Source of the DNA: Rutstroemia sp. NJR-2017a BVV2
Taxonomy: Eukaryota > Ascomycota > Leotiomycetes > Helotiales > Rutstroemiaceae
Length of the DNA stretch: 64,000 bases
Reading direction: 5' to 3'
Assembly: GCA_002946415.1 (NCBI GenBank)
Contig: NJPS01000054.1
Location: 1,111,578-1,175,577 of the forward strand
This document shows, in pieces, positions 1 through 11,137 of the stretch (the stretch's first letter is position 1; every line of letters starts with the position of its first letter). Under the pieces are notes generated by a model that was given only the letters and a program-made list of their open reading frames with translations, had not been told where the DNA came from and did no database searches. The translations under genes were made by a program, and so were the position numbers.

Positions 1-354
1 TACCCATGGTCGCCCTTATTTGTCGCGCTTAATTCCTTCGGCCCGCAGATCCTCGCTGCGTCCGCGGTTCCGCTCGTCGTGTTCTGGAAACAGAAACCGA
101 AGAAGAGGGGTCTGTTGAAGGCGGTTGCGGCGGCGCTGGCGTGGCATGTGCTGTATTATGCTGTTGTCGGGCTGGCGACGACTATGTGGGCGGGTTGGTT
201 GAGGAGACATCTTATGCTTTATAGGGTTTTCAGCCCGAAATTCATGACGGCGGCGGCGGCGCTGGGGGTGGTGGAGTTGGTTGGGATCTTAGTGGTGCTT
301 TTGGGGGTGAGGGGGAATATTACGAGTGTTGGGAATGTCTTTGGGTGGCCGTGA
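1..354 (+). CDS. GPI13: GPI ethanolamine phosphate transferase 3, C-terminal end (partial)
   Basis: The frame is open from base 1 and stops with TGA at 352-354, so only the last 117 residues are in the window and the 5' part lies outside. The visible part is hydrophobic, with about three membrane segments, and carries a LRRHLMLYRVFSPKFM-like stretch followed by a helix and a VGNVFGW end. This pattern is characteristic of the C-terminus of the Gpi13/PIG-O family. Those ER multi-pass enzymes add ethanolamine phosphate to the third mannose of the GPI anchor precursor. The catalytic alkaline-phosphatase-like domain is not visible. A Gpi7-type transferase is the alternative; the RRHLM..FSP.FM signature favours Gpi13. 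Confidence 0.72.
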   Translation, partial: YPWSPLFVALNSFGPQILAASAVPLVVFWKQKPKKRGLLKAVAAALAWHVLYYAVVGLATTMWAGWLRRHLMLYRVFSPKFMTAAAALGVVELVGILVVLLGVRGNITSVGNVFGWP

Positions 355-919
355 GGGTTGGTGGAACAAGGGACACAATGTTGGACAATATATAGGAGAT
401 GAGATAGCTGTTTGGGCAGCGTTGAGTGGTGAGCCGGAACGGGGGGGAGGGTGTAGTCCTGAGCTCATGCTTGGGAGATTGTGTGTATTTTTGCATAGCA
501 TGGCGTAGCGCAAGGGTTTGGAATATTGATGAGGAGGTAATGCAGTCAATGTGCAATGATTATTTTCAATTTCCTGAATATTTTATAGCAAGCTATTGTC
601 GCAGTGGTGGATGCAATTAAGGCTTCACATTACTATCAAGTTTAAATGATCTTGTGTAGCCATCTGGAGCAATGTGACAAAGCTCAACCAGGCGTCCATG
701 TCCCTGTGCCATTTACTTCGCGACACCTATACGGAAATCGAAACTGCCGGGTTTTCCTTGGAGTATGTGCAAGTGCATGTGCTGCTACGGGATCTTTCTC
801 AGATCTTATATTCATATACAATATTACCTCACTCCTCATCAACTAACCAGCTACGCTACACTACACCAGGCATCTAATACCTGCCCTCCCAACCTTCTGT
901 TAACCATAACCCCACAAAC
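355..919. other. Intergenic, convergent 3' ends
   Basis: Space between the end of the GPI transferase gene and the end of the carboxylesterase gene on the other strand, so it should hold both terminators. The short open frames here look random. I see no gene. Confidence 0.6.
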
Positions 920-3027
920 TCACTCCGGCACATACCTCCCCACCTCCGCCCAAAACCTACATCTCTCCCCCCTCCCATCCTCCCACGAAAACGCATCCAC
1001 CACCTCCAAATCCGCCTTCAACCCCGGCCCCGCCGCCTGCGTCACATTAAAACTCCAACCTCCCGCACTCGTGAACAGAACCTGCGTTTCATGACCCCCT
1101 GTTACATTGAGCTTGAGCATTCTGTAATCCTCCTCGCTATTTCCCGTCCCCGTCCTCCACAAAGGCCACACCCCCGTCTCCGCCGCGCGATACTCGTCGC
1201 TTGTTTCCGTGCCGTTTCCCACGCTGATGATGCTGGCTATCGCATCCGCAGACAACCTCGGATCATCGTTTATAATAAAACTCCCCCAGATTCTCTGCAC
1301 AGCGGCGCTGAACCCTGCGGATAGCGTTCCCTGCCCTAATGCTTCCCTGTTGCCGGCTAGATACGCATCGTAGTCTGCGCCGTGCTGCGCGGGGGGTACG
1401 TCGTATTCGTATTTCCATGCTTGGCCGGAGGGGAGCAGAGAGAATGCTGTGGCGCTCCAGTACGAGGGGCATACGAATGTCGTTTCGGCGTAGAGGTTGT
1501 TGGCGCGTTGTTGTTGGCCGGTGGCGAAGATGGATTGGTTGAGGGCGGAGGGGCCGCGGTTGCCGAGGGTGCTGAAGCGTGGGCCTGGAGTAGTGGGAGG
1601 GATGGAGTAGAGGGTGCGGAGGGCGGTGAGGGTGGAGGGGGGCATGAGGGGGAAGAGGGTGCTTGTGTAGGTGTCGAACGCGAGGGAGGTGGTTATGTTT
1701 TGTGGGACAAAGATGGGTCCTTCGTTTGCGTTGTTCTGTGAGATGTGAGTTCGTTGGATGTACAAATGGAATGGAAGAACATACACCAGATAATATCCTC
1801 AGCCCATTTACCCTGCCAGCCAAAAGCTGTTCACTAGGTCTTGATACCAGAAACTCCCCATCAGTCACAGGCAAGAATCCCCACTGTCCATACTCTCCAC
1901 TCGCAGAAACATACGCACTAGCATTCTGCAATGTAACTGTATCCTTCCCCACTAAACACTCAAATACACTCCCATTCCCTTTTCCCCCACACCCCACCGC
2001 CCCCACAAACTTCCTCCATCCCTCCTCTGGCATCAGTCCATCATAATCATACTGCATTGGCAGATACGGACTAGCCACAATTGCATTATTCCACAGGTTA
2101 GTTCCAACCGTCCCATTATACGCCATTGCCATCAACATAACCGCACCCCCACCAGCCGACTCCCCCGCGATCGTCACACGGCTTGGATCGCCCCCGAATT
2201 TTGAGATGTGTGTTTGCGTCCATTCGAGCGCAAAATACATGTCATGGAGCCCGGCATTGGGGATTCCACCAGATGAGACCAAGGAGGACGAGGAGAGGAA
2301 ACCGAATGCGCCGAGGCGGTATTGGATTACGACTACGATGAAGCGATGGGAGTTGGTTAGGAGGAGGGGAGAAAAGTCGAAGTTGCCTTGACCAGTGCCG
2401 TAGCCGCCACCATCTGGGAGAACGGGTTTGGGTTAGTTGAATGTGAGGAAGATCTGGTGTCAATATAGATGAAGGGGGGATATGAGCGACGTACGAATCC
2501 AGAACATAACGGGGAGATTAGTGGCATTTGGAGGGGCCCACACGCTCAGATATAGACAGTCTTCGGTCCCAAGACCAGATCTAGTGAAATTGTAACTTGA
2601 TGCCCTAGGTCCGTCAGCTTGTGATTCTGCAGTGGTTAAGGTGGATGAAAATACAGCGGTGCATCGCCACTTTGCGGACATCTCGGAGGATATGCGGTTG
2701 TTAGAGAAGTCAAGGTTCTGTTGGTGGCTGGTGTTTGAGGTTTTTGCCAACGTAGATTTCCGGTTGGGGGTGCCGCATAGCGAATTCTGCTGCCTGTTAG
2801 GACTTTTTCCTATGGATAGCAGTTTGGTGTATATACCCTTTGAAGATGTTGAGTTGGGAGGTGGTGTTGTAGTATCCTTTATAAACGCCATATCCAAGAT
2901 CGACAACTAAGGATGATGCATTGCTACTTTGTCGTGTCTCGTGCTGGAAGACTGGGGTACCTATGACTCTGGAGCAAGAAAGCAGTACTATGCTAAGTTT
3001 CAAGATAAGTAGATGGATGGACACCAT
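920..3027 (-). CDS. Secreted type-B carboxylesterase/lipase (alpha/beta hydrolase)
   Basis: Five exons fit: 3027-2837, 2786-2655, 2604-2495, 2413-1785 and 1735-920, giving 625 aa with every junction in frame. The N-terminus (MVSIHLLILKLSIVLL...) is a signal peptide, so the product is probably secreted. Family hallmarks in order are NIFKG-IRYAAPP, CPQSG, a GTEDCLYL motif, the oxyanion loop HGGGYG created by splicing the third intron, the nucleophile elbow GESAGG, and NNANEGPIFVPQN. Many NxT/S glycosylation sites are present. Enzymes of this family hydrolyse carboxylic esters of lipids, sterols or plant polymers; the substrate cannot be read from sequence. It converges on the GPI transferase gene and shows no link to the metabolite cluster. 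Confidence 0.85.
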
Positions 3028-6000
3028 TTCTGAACAGGAGACGAAGCAACAGCACCACCTACGAATATGTATGGTAGTCGAAGAAGACAAAAACATGAAT
3101 ATAGCATCGTATATGCTCTTTATATTTCCCATGTATATGACTAGTATCGATTCCTTCCGTCCGATATGCAAAACAGCAAGAAGCTAAAAGACTGCAGCAA
3201 CGATTTTGACGATTTCATTGCTCGAGAAAAATGAAAGAGCTTCTGGAATGATGCAATGCCGGAAAATAAGTCCTTCTGGGAAAGATTCGGGCTTGTATAC
3301 GCCGAGGAATTGGGGCAGGCAGGGCAGGCTACTGCAGGTCCCCAGTAAATGCGGGGTACACAGGAAGCGACTCGTCTCGACCACGGCACACTCAGTGAGG
3401 CCGACCAGCTTTCTCTAATCCGTCTTTTGCTATGTCCATGAGTTGAAAGTCAGCGGCCCAGTGCTGCCACGATTGACACGGGACACGTCAGATATTCAAT
3501 GTTGCTGGTGACCTTGCCAACATGTTTAATTAATTCTTCGAGCTCTTGTCCTTCTGCCGCTAGTGTCTTCCTGTTGTATGAATGAAGCGGTTTTCGAAGC
3601 TGGAGGATTGTATGCGAAGTATCCTGTGTTCCCCAAGTAACGTTTCTAACCCATGAATATGAAAGCAGTCTTTGACTGTTACATGTCAGCCGCGTATCGG
3701 CTTGCTTTCGGTCTTGGCACGATCAAATTGGGAAGGCACGGCGATACAGAGAATGTGAGAAGACGCGCCTTCTATACCAAGAGCTTCGTAAGGACTACTT
3801 CTATCAGCGGTGTTTTGGAATCATCTTACTTGCACTTACTCTTGGTGTGTGAGCTTTATTGGAGTCATAAAGCACCTGCTAGTATCACCACGCAGTCTCC
3901 AAACTTTTGATAGCCTTCCATTGATGAAGGCGCAAAGACCGGTCGTAGGAGCTGCCCGGGGAGCATCATACAGGTGAAAAGATCTCATACCGAGGCTGCG
4001 GAGGAACTCTATCGCATCAGTGTCGAGGGTACCATTCTCAGCTAAAGCGCCGGTAAGGAGGACTTGCACAAGAAACTCTGACTGGAAACATGTATGACGG
4101 TGGCGAGAGAGGTGCGGCAGTCGGTCATGGCTAATATTTCTGTCGGAAGCAAGTAAATTTCGGTTACACCGATCTGAGACTGGCATAGCTGAAAAGAACA
4201 GCTACAAATCTTAAACCCCCGATGCTGAGTCTATGGTATTGAGTATGCGAAAAAGTAAGTCGATTTAAGCTGTGTATTATCACAGAGCCTGAGATAGGAT
4301 CATTCTATCTCACAGATATCGTGTCCATGGCTGAGTTTTCCAAAGTAAGTGACGCGGTGTTAGAAAAAGATTGGTTAGAACTACTTAACTCTGAGCTAGT
4401 TTTGCTACCTGAAAACACGCTTGCAGCGGAATTGAGAGCCATCGTGTATGCTTGCTAGAACCTCACAAGTTAGAAACCAAGTCGACGGCGGCAACGGAGA
4501 TTTAGCATGAAGCGGTACGATATTCAAGGGTGGCTTTCCGTATTTTCCGCAAACGTAAGTAAGTGAGGGAGATGGTCCCCGAGACTAGCTAGAAACACTT
4601 CACAAGAGTGACAAGACTGCGTCTTACAAACGCATAATCATCCTTTCGCCCACGTTGTCATAAAAGAATAACTCAAGATCAGGTTAGAAGCAAGCACTCG
4701 CTAGTTCCTGCCGAACGAGAGAATTCTTTTGAATCATCTTTGAAAGATTCAGACCATGCCACTCTCGAATCAAACCCGTTTCATTTCTAATTGGTTGCAA
4801 GATTAGCAAAAGTATCATCTTACTTCGAACTTCTAGTCTTTTACGCATCGCGCTCTTTACGTGCAGGAGACGGACGGATCTCAGCTAACCTTGCTGCAAG
4901 AACTATGAAACAAGCGCGATTTGATTCTTCGAATAAGGTGATTGCTCGCCGACTTGATGGCTTGTATTCTATCCAGATAGATGACAGATACGCTCTCACA
5001 CAATCTGGAGTGCCATAAGATTTATCCAGGGCAAGTTAAATTGGAAGGAATATCTAGAATACAAAATACATATCGAATCCAGTCCCCAACTCAACCGATC
5101 ATATAGATACTTGTAGCGTAAACTTAGGCGGCAACACTCGCAGTGCCTGACAAGCGGGACTGAAAAATCAAGTGGGAGAATGATACTTGGCGCAAATTAT
5201 CACATCATGAACCTGGAGACGAGTTGGAGACTTGGAGTAAAAGCCCCAGGTTTTGCGACAGCACCATTCACTTGAAGGCCACTGAAACCTGTTGGTATAT
5301 TAGCCAGGGACTGGGCCAGCTTCATTGACTTGTTATGCGGAGAAGCTGCCCAGGAATAAGGTATTTGGCGTGCGAAGCCTGGAGTTTACGTGCGGAGACG
5401 ATTGACCGGATGCTCATCAACATTCTCTCGGGCAGAAAGAAGAGGCCGGTCTGGCAGAATGAGTCGGGGCTGAGTACTGTTGTCGAACGAAAGTCCTAAA
5501 TAATATAAGACAATGTAATGTTTTCATTGTCCTAATCTCCTTCAGATGTTGTGGCCGGCCTGCTTTTTCTGCCCTGTAGAGACATTGAATGTTTTCATTG
5601 TCCAAATTTCCTCTGGGTGTTGTGGTCGACCTGTTGTTTCTGCACTGTAGAGACATTGTACCAACCTCAATAGTCAGCAGGACCACAGACAATCACACAG
5701 GAGCATCATTATGGATGTGGTGATATAAAGTATTGACCATAAGACCGTAGCGTTCGACCTGGAGATTTCCAAAAGCAACATATCTCATCGCCAAGGATTG
5801 ACAACTCCAAGCGGGAATTAGTTGGGTGTCTAAAACAGCCTGAGACAATCACATTTCGAAGATTATGAGAAGTCCGAGAAGGCATATATCGTCTCTGAGA
5901 TTACTACAAGTAACTTCCTAGTGCTTTTTCTAAACTAAGTTCTCATTTCCATCATTTGGTATCTCTGATGCGCTGTCTACCTTCTGCAAGAATTCGTCAA

Positions 6001-6035
6001 CATGATTAATCACGTTATGATCCTCTACACACGGT
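3028..6035. other. Gene-poor region without a supported gene
   Basis: About 3 kb with only short open frames. A 116-codon minus frame at 3836-4186 and a 75-codon plus frame at 4791-5018 have no recognisable motif and no convincing splice partners. The base composition is more AT-rich than in neighbouring genes and many GTAAGT-like strings occur, which could be remnants of decayed genes. The one clear structure is the 71-bp tandem repeat at 5517-5658. The left end should contain the carboxylesterase promoter, the right end the helicase 3' region. Confidence 0.5.
5517..5658. repeat. 71-bp imperfect tandem duplication
   Basis: Two adjacent 71-base units, 5517-5587 and 5588-5658. Both begin AATGTTTTCATTGTCC and end CTGTAGAGACATTG, with scattered substitutions between them. 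No gene lies across it. Confidence 0.85.
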
Positions 6036-8736
6036 TCAGAATCGCTTCTTGAACATGGGACAGTCTTCTCCGAACCAATGAGTGTTGACGTCGCATCTGT
6101 TGCACATCTTGTGAGGACATTTATCTAAAGTGTGAGCAATGGTATCACACTTCTTGCAAAATGGTTCTTTGCAGTAACGCTTCGAATGGCCTTTCTTTAG
6201 ACATCGGCGACACGTCCTATGAACAGTACGTTCTTCTGGGATAAAATCAGGTCTAGTGATAGCATCAGTGCATTCGCTGTAAGAATGACCGAGCGCCATA
6301 CCTAGGTCGAAAGTTAGAAGGGATATCATGGCTTATGGTGTAGATGGTACTTACAGTTGTGACAGAGCTCACCGAGACTAGGATCCAGTGGACATTCTGA
6401 TGTTGTATGACCAGTCTCCCGACATCTGTTGCAGTCATTGATGTTGCGAAGGGGGAGTTCACGGAGTCTATTCTCTTGGAATGCGAAGCCTGCGAGTAAA
6501 CAGATGATGTTCCCGGTACCCTTGATCTTTTCGGCACGAGAAGCACCATATGTTTGTGGAGAAATGGCCTTCTCAGAGGAAAGGATAATGCATCCATGCT
6601 TATGACGAGTGAGCGCCACTAAAGCGTTCTTCGCATCGTCAGAAAACTTAGTAGAACCGTGCGCGTTAGTGAAGCCCAAGATGGTGACGTTTCGACCGAT
6701 GCCTTGAACTTTTGCGAAGGTGTTGCATACCACGCGGTCATCCTTCAGGCCCTCAACAAGAAGACTGGTTTGTTGTACTTGAGCTTTGTACGGAGACAAT
6801 ATCTCAATGCTAAACTTCTTCTTGTCAAACTCTCGTTTAGAATTGTCGAGATAGTGGACAAGGCGGCGAGCGATACCAACAGCAGCATGCTGATGGTGAA
6901 CATTGAAGGTGGAGGTTCCAATATCTTGCTTGGATGAACGGCTATCAACGGTATAGAAATGTAACCAGTTGTCAGGGCCATGGACGCCATATTCATCAGC
7001 CAAGAAATCATTGAACATGTGATATTCTTCCGGCCTGGATTGGGTGGTAGTGCCATCTTCCAAGGAACAATCATAAAAAGATGCCGGCAAATAAGCAGTT
7101 AGACTTGGAGTGTGCATACGGTGCTGTTCCATGAAGTATGTCTGACTCTGAGTAACTTCGTTTGCGATGGTCAAAGCAGAACGCTTTCCATGATGAGAGA
7201 ATGGGTTCCAAAAGTCCATATTCTTGTGAGTAGCAAAATAGACACCCTTCTTAAGTCAGAAAGTCAGAATTCAGTATAATAGGAACAACTGAGGATACAT
7301 ACTTGTTGGGAAGAGTCTCCATCCAGGACCCAGGTAACAGGATCATACGCACCAACAAGACCCAGAAATGCAGCTTGCCCAACCTTGCCAGCTTCATCAA
7401 TGATCCCAAACTTGATAAGAGGGGCGACCATCTCAATGAATCTAGGTCTCAAAGCTGTTGCAATAGTACAGACCAGAGCATCGGCCTTCTCGATACAGTG
7501 AAGCGCAAGTTGGGATAACAGCATGTTGAGCTCTACTTGATTGGCAGCGGCGAGTCCAGGATTTTTTTTCATGTCTTCGAGAATGCTTAGAATTCTATAA
7601 CATCCTGTCGCGTCTTCTCCAGCGTCCTCTCCAGCGTCCTCTCCAGCGTCCTTTATCTCTGACCACATGAACTCACTCAGAGTGAGGTTCCTGATTGCCG
7701 GAGTACGTCGTTTATCTCCCAGTCGACGTTGCTCGTTGGTTCTATGAGCTAAATCATAGAGATGTCTCTCGGCCTCGCCGATAAAGTTTTTGATAATCTC
7801 ATCAGACTCCTGGAAATTGTTGTGGAAAACAAGCGGAATAACTTTGGACTTGACAAGCTCAATTTCAGCTTTCTGTGGGAGCAGTCTGATAACGATACGA
7901 GGTTCGGATGATTTCGAGAGAATATCTACCAGCCCACTTGCTGCAGAGTCGACTCCAAGATTGGTTTCGACAGTGCACAAGACCTTGTGAGATGTTTCGG
8001 GATTCTCGATAGCACAGGCTGCGGCGATAAGAGCCACCGTAGTCTTCGCCGAAGCAACACACCCATTGACAACAACAAGGCCACGATCAGAACGAAGCTC
8101 TTGGAACAACTTTAGCTGATATGGAGCAAGATGACCGGTAAGCTTTTGCCAATCTGGGGTAAAAACTTGACCAACGGTACCAAACAAAGGACGATCATGA
8201 AACTCCAAATTAGGATCTCTGGTCACCAAATACTCACTCAAGTGAGCTTTCACAGACACCAAATTCTGTTCTGGGGGGTACACGGTTTCTGCAAACCGGG
8301 TAACGCCAGCAACCACTAGAAATGTTAGCAGGGGGAATTCAATTGTTAGATACTTGCGATTAGGACATGACTTACAGTCTTTATACCCTTGCTCCGAGTA
8401 ATGTGGTCTCATGAGGACTTTGTGTGCAACAGCCATTTTCTGCTCTTCCTGAAGACGACCGATATAACGGAATTTAGTGCTGTAAGTCGGGATGATGGTG
8501 TTGACACGCGGCTTTTTGTCCTTTGGACCTCTCCAACGAGGGTCAAGCGGACGCTGGATAACAAGTTCGATGTCAACATCATTGACACGAACGACTTGAC
8601 CACGCCAGCAACGAGCCATCTCTTTGTCACTCTGTTCTTGCTTTGCTTTAGCTTCATCGGCGATTTCCTGAGCACTCTTTCTCGGATTGACAATTTCATT
8701 TCCGTTGCCTGAAACATCATCTTCTGGCTCTAGAAG
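6036..8736 (-). CDS. SF1-type (Upf1/Dna2-like) helicase core with C-terminal CCHC zinc knuckles
   Basis: The frame is open from just after an in-frame TAG at 8737-8739; the first usable ATG on this side is at 8619. Introns fit at about 8375-8316 (60 nt), near 7297-7222 and near 6353-6315. The last one rebuilds a perfect CX2CX4HX4C knuckle (CHNC-x4-H-x4-C). Motif I is unusual, VNGCVASAKTT, keeping the P-loop lysine but with Ala for the last Gly. Motif II is IIDEAGK. The second RecA-like domain contains an EQHRM-type motif and an AVGIARRLV region. It ends with several zinc knuckles (CNRCRETGHTTSEC, CRRCLKKGHSKRYC, CNRCDVNTHWFGEDC). Such proteins are RNA/DNA helicases linked to RNA surveillance or silencing; the substrate is unknown. 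It most likely forms one gene with the frame upstream (8737-10162). Confidence 0.7.
7611..7651 (-). repeat. 12-bp coding repeat (GEDA units)
   Basis: Three to four tandem copies of a 12-base unit within the helicase reading frame encode a short DAGEDAGEDAGEDA acidic run between the two helicase domains. It is a likely site of length polymorphism. Confidence 0.85.
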
Positions 8737-10162
8737 CTACCAGCCATCTCCTTCAACGCCTTCATGCTTTGGACACTCTGGTATTTCGAACGAGAAAAGG
8801 TCCAATTGCACCCATGAGCCGACATCGGGGATATCGCGATGTGCCTTTGAAAGAGTGACATGGCAGTGATATTGCTTGGGGAGGTCATTATCGCCATCAT
8901 GTTCCTTGAAAGATGTGCCGGGCAATGCTGCAAATGTGGCTTTCAGGGTATCATCGTGCCACTCGGCAGCAGCGGCTCGCGCGTAGTCGTTCTCACCCAC
9001 AATAGCATAAACGACATGGACTTTCATGTCGAGTACGTCCTGGTATGCTTGCTTTGGGTTCAGAACTAGACCTTCGGTACTCAACGGAGGCCTGGTGGTT
9101 GGAGCGTGGATGTTGCCAACCCCCAGCTGCAGTTTGTTTGGACTGTCACGAATCCAAGCTCTGAGCGGATCAAGAGTACGGTCTCTTTGCCATGCATTTG
9201 CCATTTTAGAGACAAGCATCCGCTGCTGCACATGCTCGTTGCCAATGATGAAGGTGAAGTGATGATGTTGACCGAGCTTGTTGGTTTCATTGACTTTGGA
9301 CATGAAGTCACGCAGCATATCTCCCGCAGCAGGAACAAAGGTGTCCGGAACTTGGACCTCTGTGAACTGAACATTGGATGCATCGATCTTCAAAAATGCC
9401 AGCTCCTCAAGATCGAGCTTCATGTTTTCGGGAAGAGCAGCCTTGACAAATTCGGGAACAGTGTTTTCGGAAGCAGCAGTCCATTCCATGTCCACAATGC
9501 TCTGGGTGGGAATAATTGTACGCAATGTAAACATTCGTGGAAGAGCCAAAGGGGATGTGGGCTTAAGAAAAACCAAATGAAAGATTGTCACTGTCTGTTG
9601 TTAATCACTGTGCCTTTTTTCGGACGATCTAACTGCAGATTGACTTACGGTCTGACCTCAGTGAGGTTTCCTGGCAGTTGAATGCAAGTTTTTCGCCCGC
9701 ACATGCTTTTCCGTCATAGCCAGCGAGATTGGCGTGTGCAATAAGACCAACGGGATAGTCGTTGTAGAAGCCTGGTACAGATCGATCAGTATGCTGCACA
9801 AAGAAGCTATTGCTTGGAGAATTGTTTGACTTACAGAATGATCCCTCTTGCCGGGGGATTTGTCTGACCGGTCTAATGATCTTTTTAGGAGCCGCAGCAT
9901 TGACTGGTCCACCATCCCAATCAACGCCATCCTTGTTTTGGACGTCAACTTCTTCTTGAACGGCAGCTTTTTGAACGGCAGCTTCTTGAATGGCTTCTTC
10001 TTGGACGGTGGTTTCTTCTTGGACGGTGGTTTCTTCTTGGACGGTGGTTTCTTCTTGGACGGTGGTTTCTTCTTGGACAGTAACTTCTCCTTGCGATAAG
10101 CTACCTTGAACGGCATCAATTGCAAGAGATTCTTGACTTTCTGAATTGATTGATTGGGCCAT
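8737..10162 (-). CDS. N-terminal part of the zinc-knuckle helicase gene, ending at an in-frame TAG
   Basis: Starts at ATG 10162 (MAQSINSESQ); upstream in-frame ATGs at 10219 and 10234 lie in a 15-bp repeat. Two introns fit: a 63-nt one (about 9841-9779), and one ending just before 9590 that restores the frame into TIFHLVFLKP. The N-terminal 100 residues are low complexity with VQEETT repeats. The rest (about 280 residues) is globular and its last part, VGSWVQLDLFSFEIPE, resembles the start of a beta-barrel that continues past the stop (WRGQVVRVNDVDIELV). The frame is the same on both sides of the TAG. I therefore think this and 6036-8736 are one helicase gene broken by a nonsense codon, read through, or (less likely) two genes. 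No domain of known function was recognised here. Confidence 0.55.
9995..10079 (-). repeat. 18-bp coding minisatellite (VQEETT)
   Basis: About five near-identical 18-base units in the helicase N-terminal region encode repeated VQEETT hexapeptides. The next units degrade to VQEEAIQEAAVQKAAVQ. The copies are almost identical at DNA level, which points to recent expansion. Confidence 0.9.
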
Positions 10163-11137
10163 TGCGTCCGTAGATCGACCAGACCACGCGTGGCGAAAAC
10201 TGAAGTTGAAGAAACGCATGTTGAAGAAACGCATGTTGAAGAAACGCGTGGATACGGAGGTTTAAGAAAAGTAATGGGTATCTTGAAAGTGTTGTATCGA
10301 AATGGTGTTATTGGGATTGAGTTGATTTTCGATCGAAAAGGGTGGATGGAAGGTGAGGAAAGATGAAGATTTTCGATTGTGGGAATTGGGAAAAGGTATT
10401 GTGGTAGAGAAAATCACGCTACTGGTTACCTGAAGGACTTTTGGATAGGTAGCGAGAAGGTATATGAAAAGCGGCGAGTGAATTAGAATGAGCTGAGCCT
10501 GAAGAAGAAGAAGAAGATGGAATTTTAAGAACAAGTGAGAGGAGTAAGATGAGAGGGCGAGGATGGTTGAAATCCAGCAATTTTGCTTGCCTAAATCTAG
10601 TCCGATACCAGGAGGCGTTCGTGGGCGACTTCCACTAAATACTGGTAAAGAAATTGGAGTAGGTGTCGCCGGTAGGAGGGTGATGGAGAGTTCGATCTAG
10701 GTCAGCTGTTCCTCTCAGTCAGTTAGCCAGATAAAGAAAATATGCTGGAACAGTTCTTACATTAACAAGAGTTGATAAACGGTCAAAGATCGAGAGATTC
10801 AGTGAGGGGAATCCGTAATGAGGATATTAATTTTAACGACGCCTGAAGATTTGAAAGATGAGAGGTGTTCTGTGATATATATTTCGATCGGGCAAATGAT
10901 TGTCCGGCTGGCTGTCTGGTCTCCACAGCAGCCAGTGGCCCAGTTCAAAGGAGAGGTGTCCGGGACATTCACTATTGGTGTTAATTTGCTATTGCACCGG
11001 TAGGGTTGCACTAAACAGCATGTCGAAACTTCGCACATAGCTCTAGTCACACTTCATTGTGCATGTTGCCCTGCTCCTTGTTGCAACCTGTGAAATCAGA
11101 GTGTAAGGCCACACTTGGATTAAAGAAATTGTGCTTT
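10163..11137. other. Intergenic: upstream of helicase, downstream of the 11.1 kb gene
   Basis: Contains the probable promoter of the minus-strand helicase gene and the 3' flank of the next minus-strand gene. Short frames at 10262-10534 and 10799-11050 show no motif. A 15-bp repeat (TTGAAGAAACGCATG) sits at 10203-10247 at the possible 5' end of the helicase reading frame. Confidence 0.5.

Noticed and set aside
3836..4186. 116-codon minus-strand frame (LLTGALAENGTLDTDAIEFL)
   Set aside because: No recognisable motif and no splice partner upstream or downstream; kept only as a note in the gene-poor region.
8693..8760. A 47-nt intron that would remove the in-frame TAG
   Set aside because: Donor GTGTCC is poor, there is no branch site, and the size is below that of the other introns in this gene.
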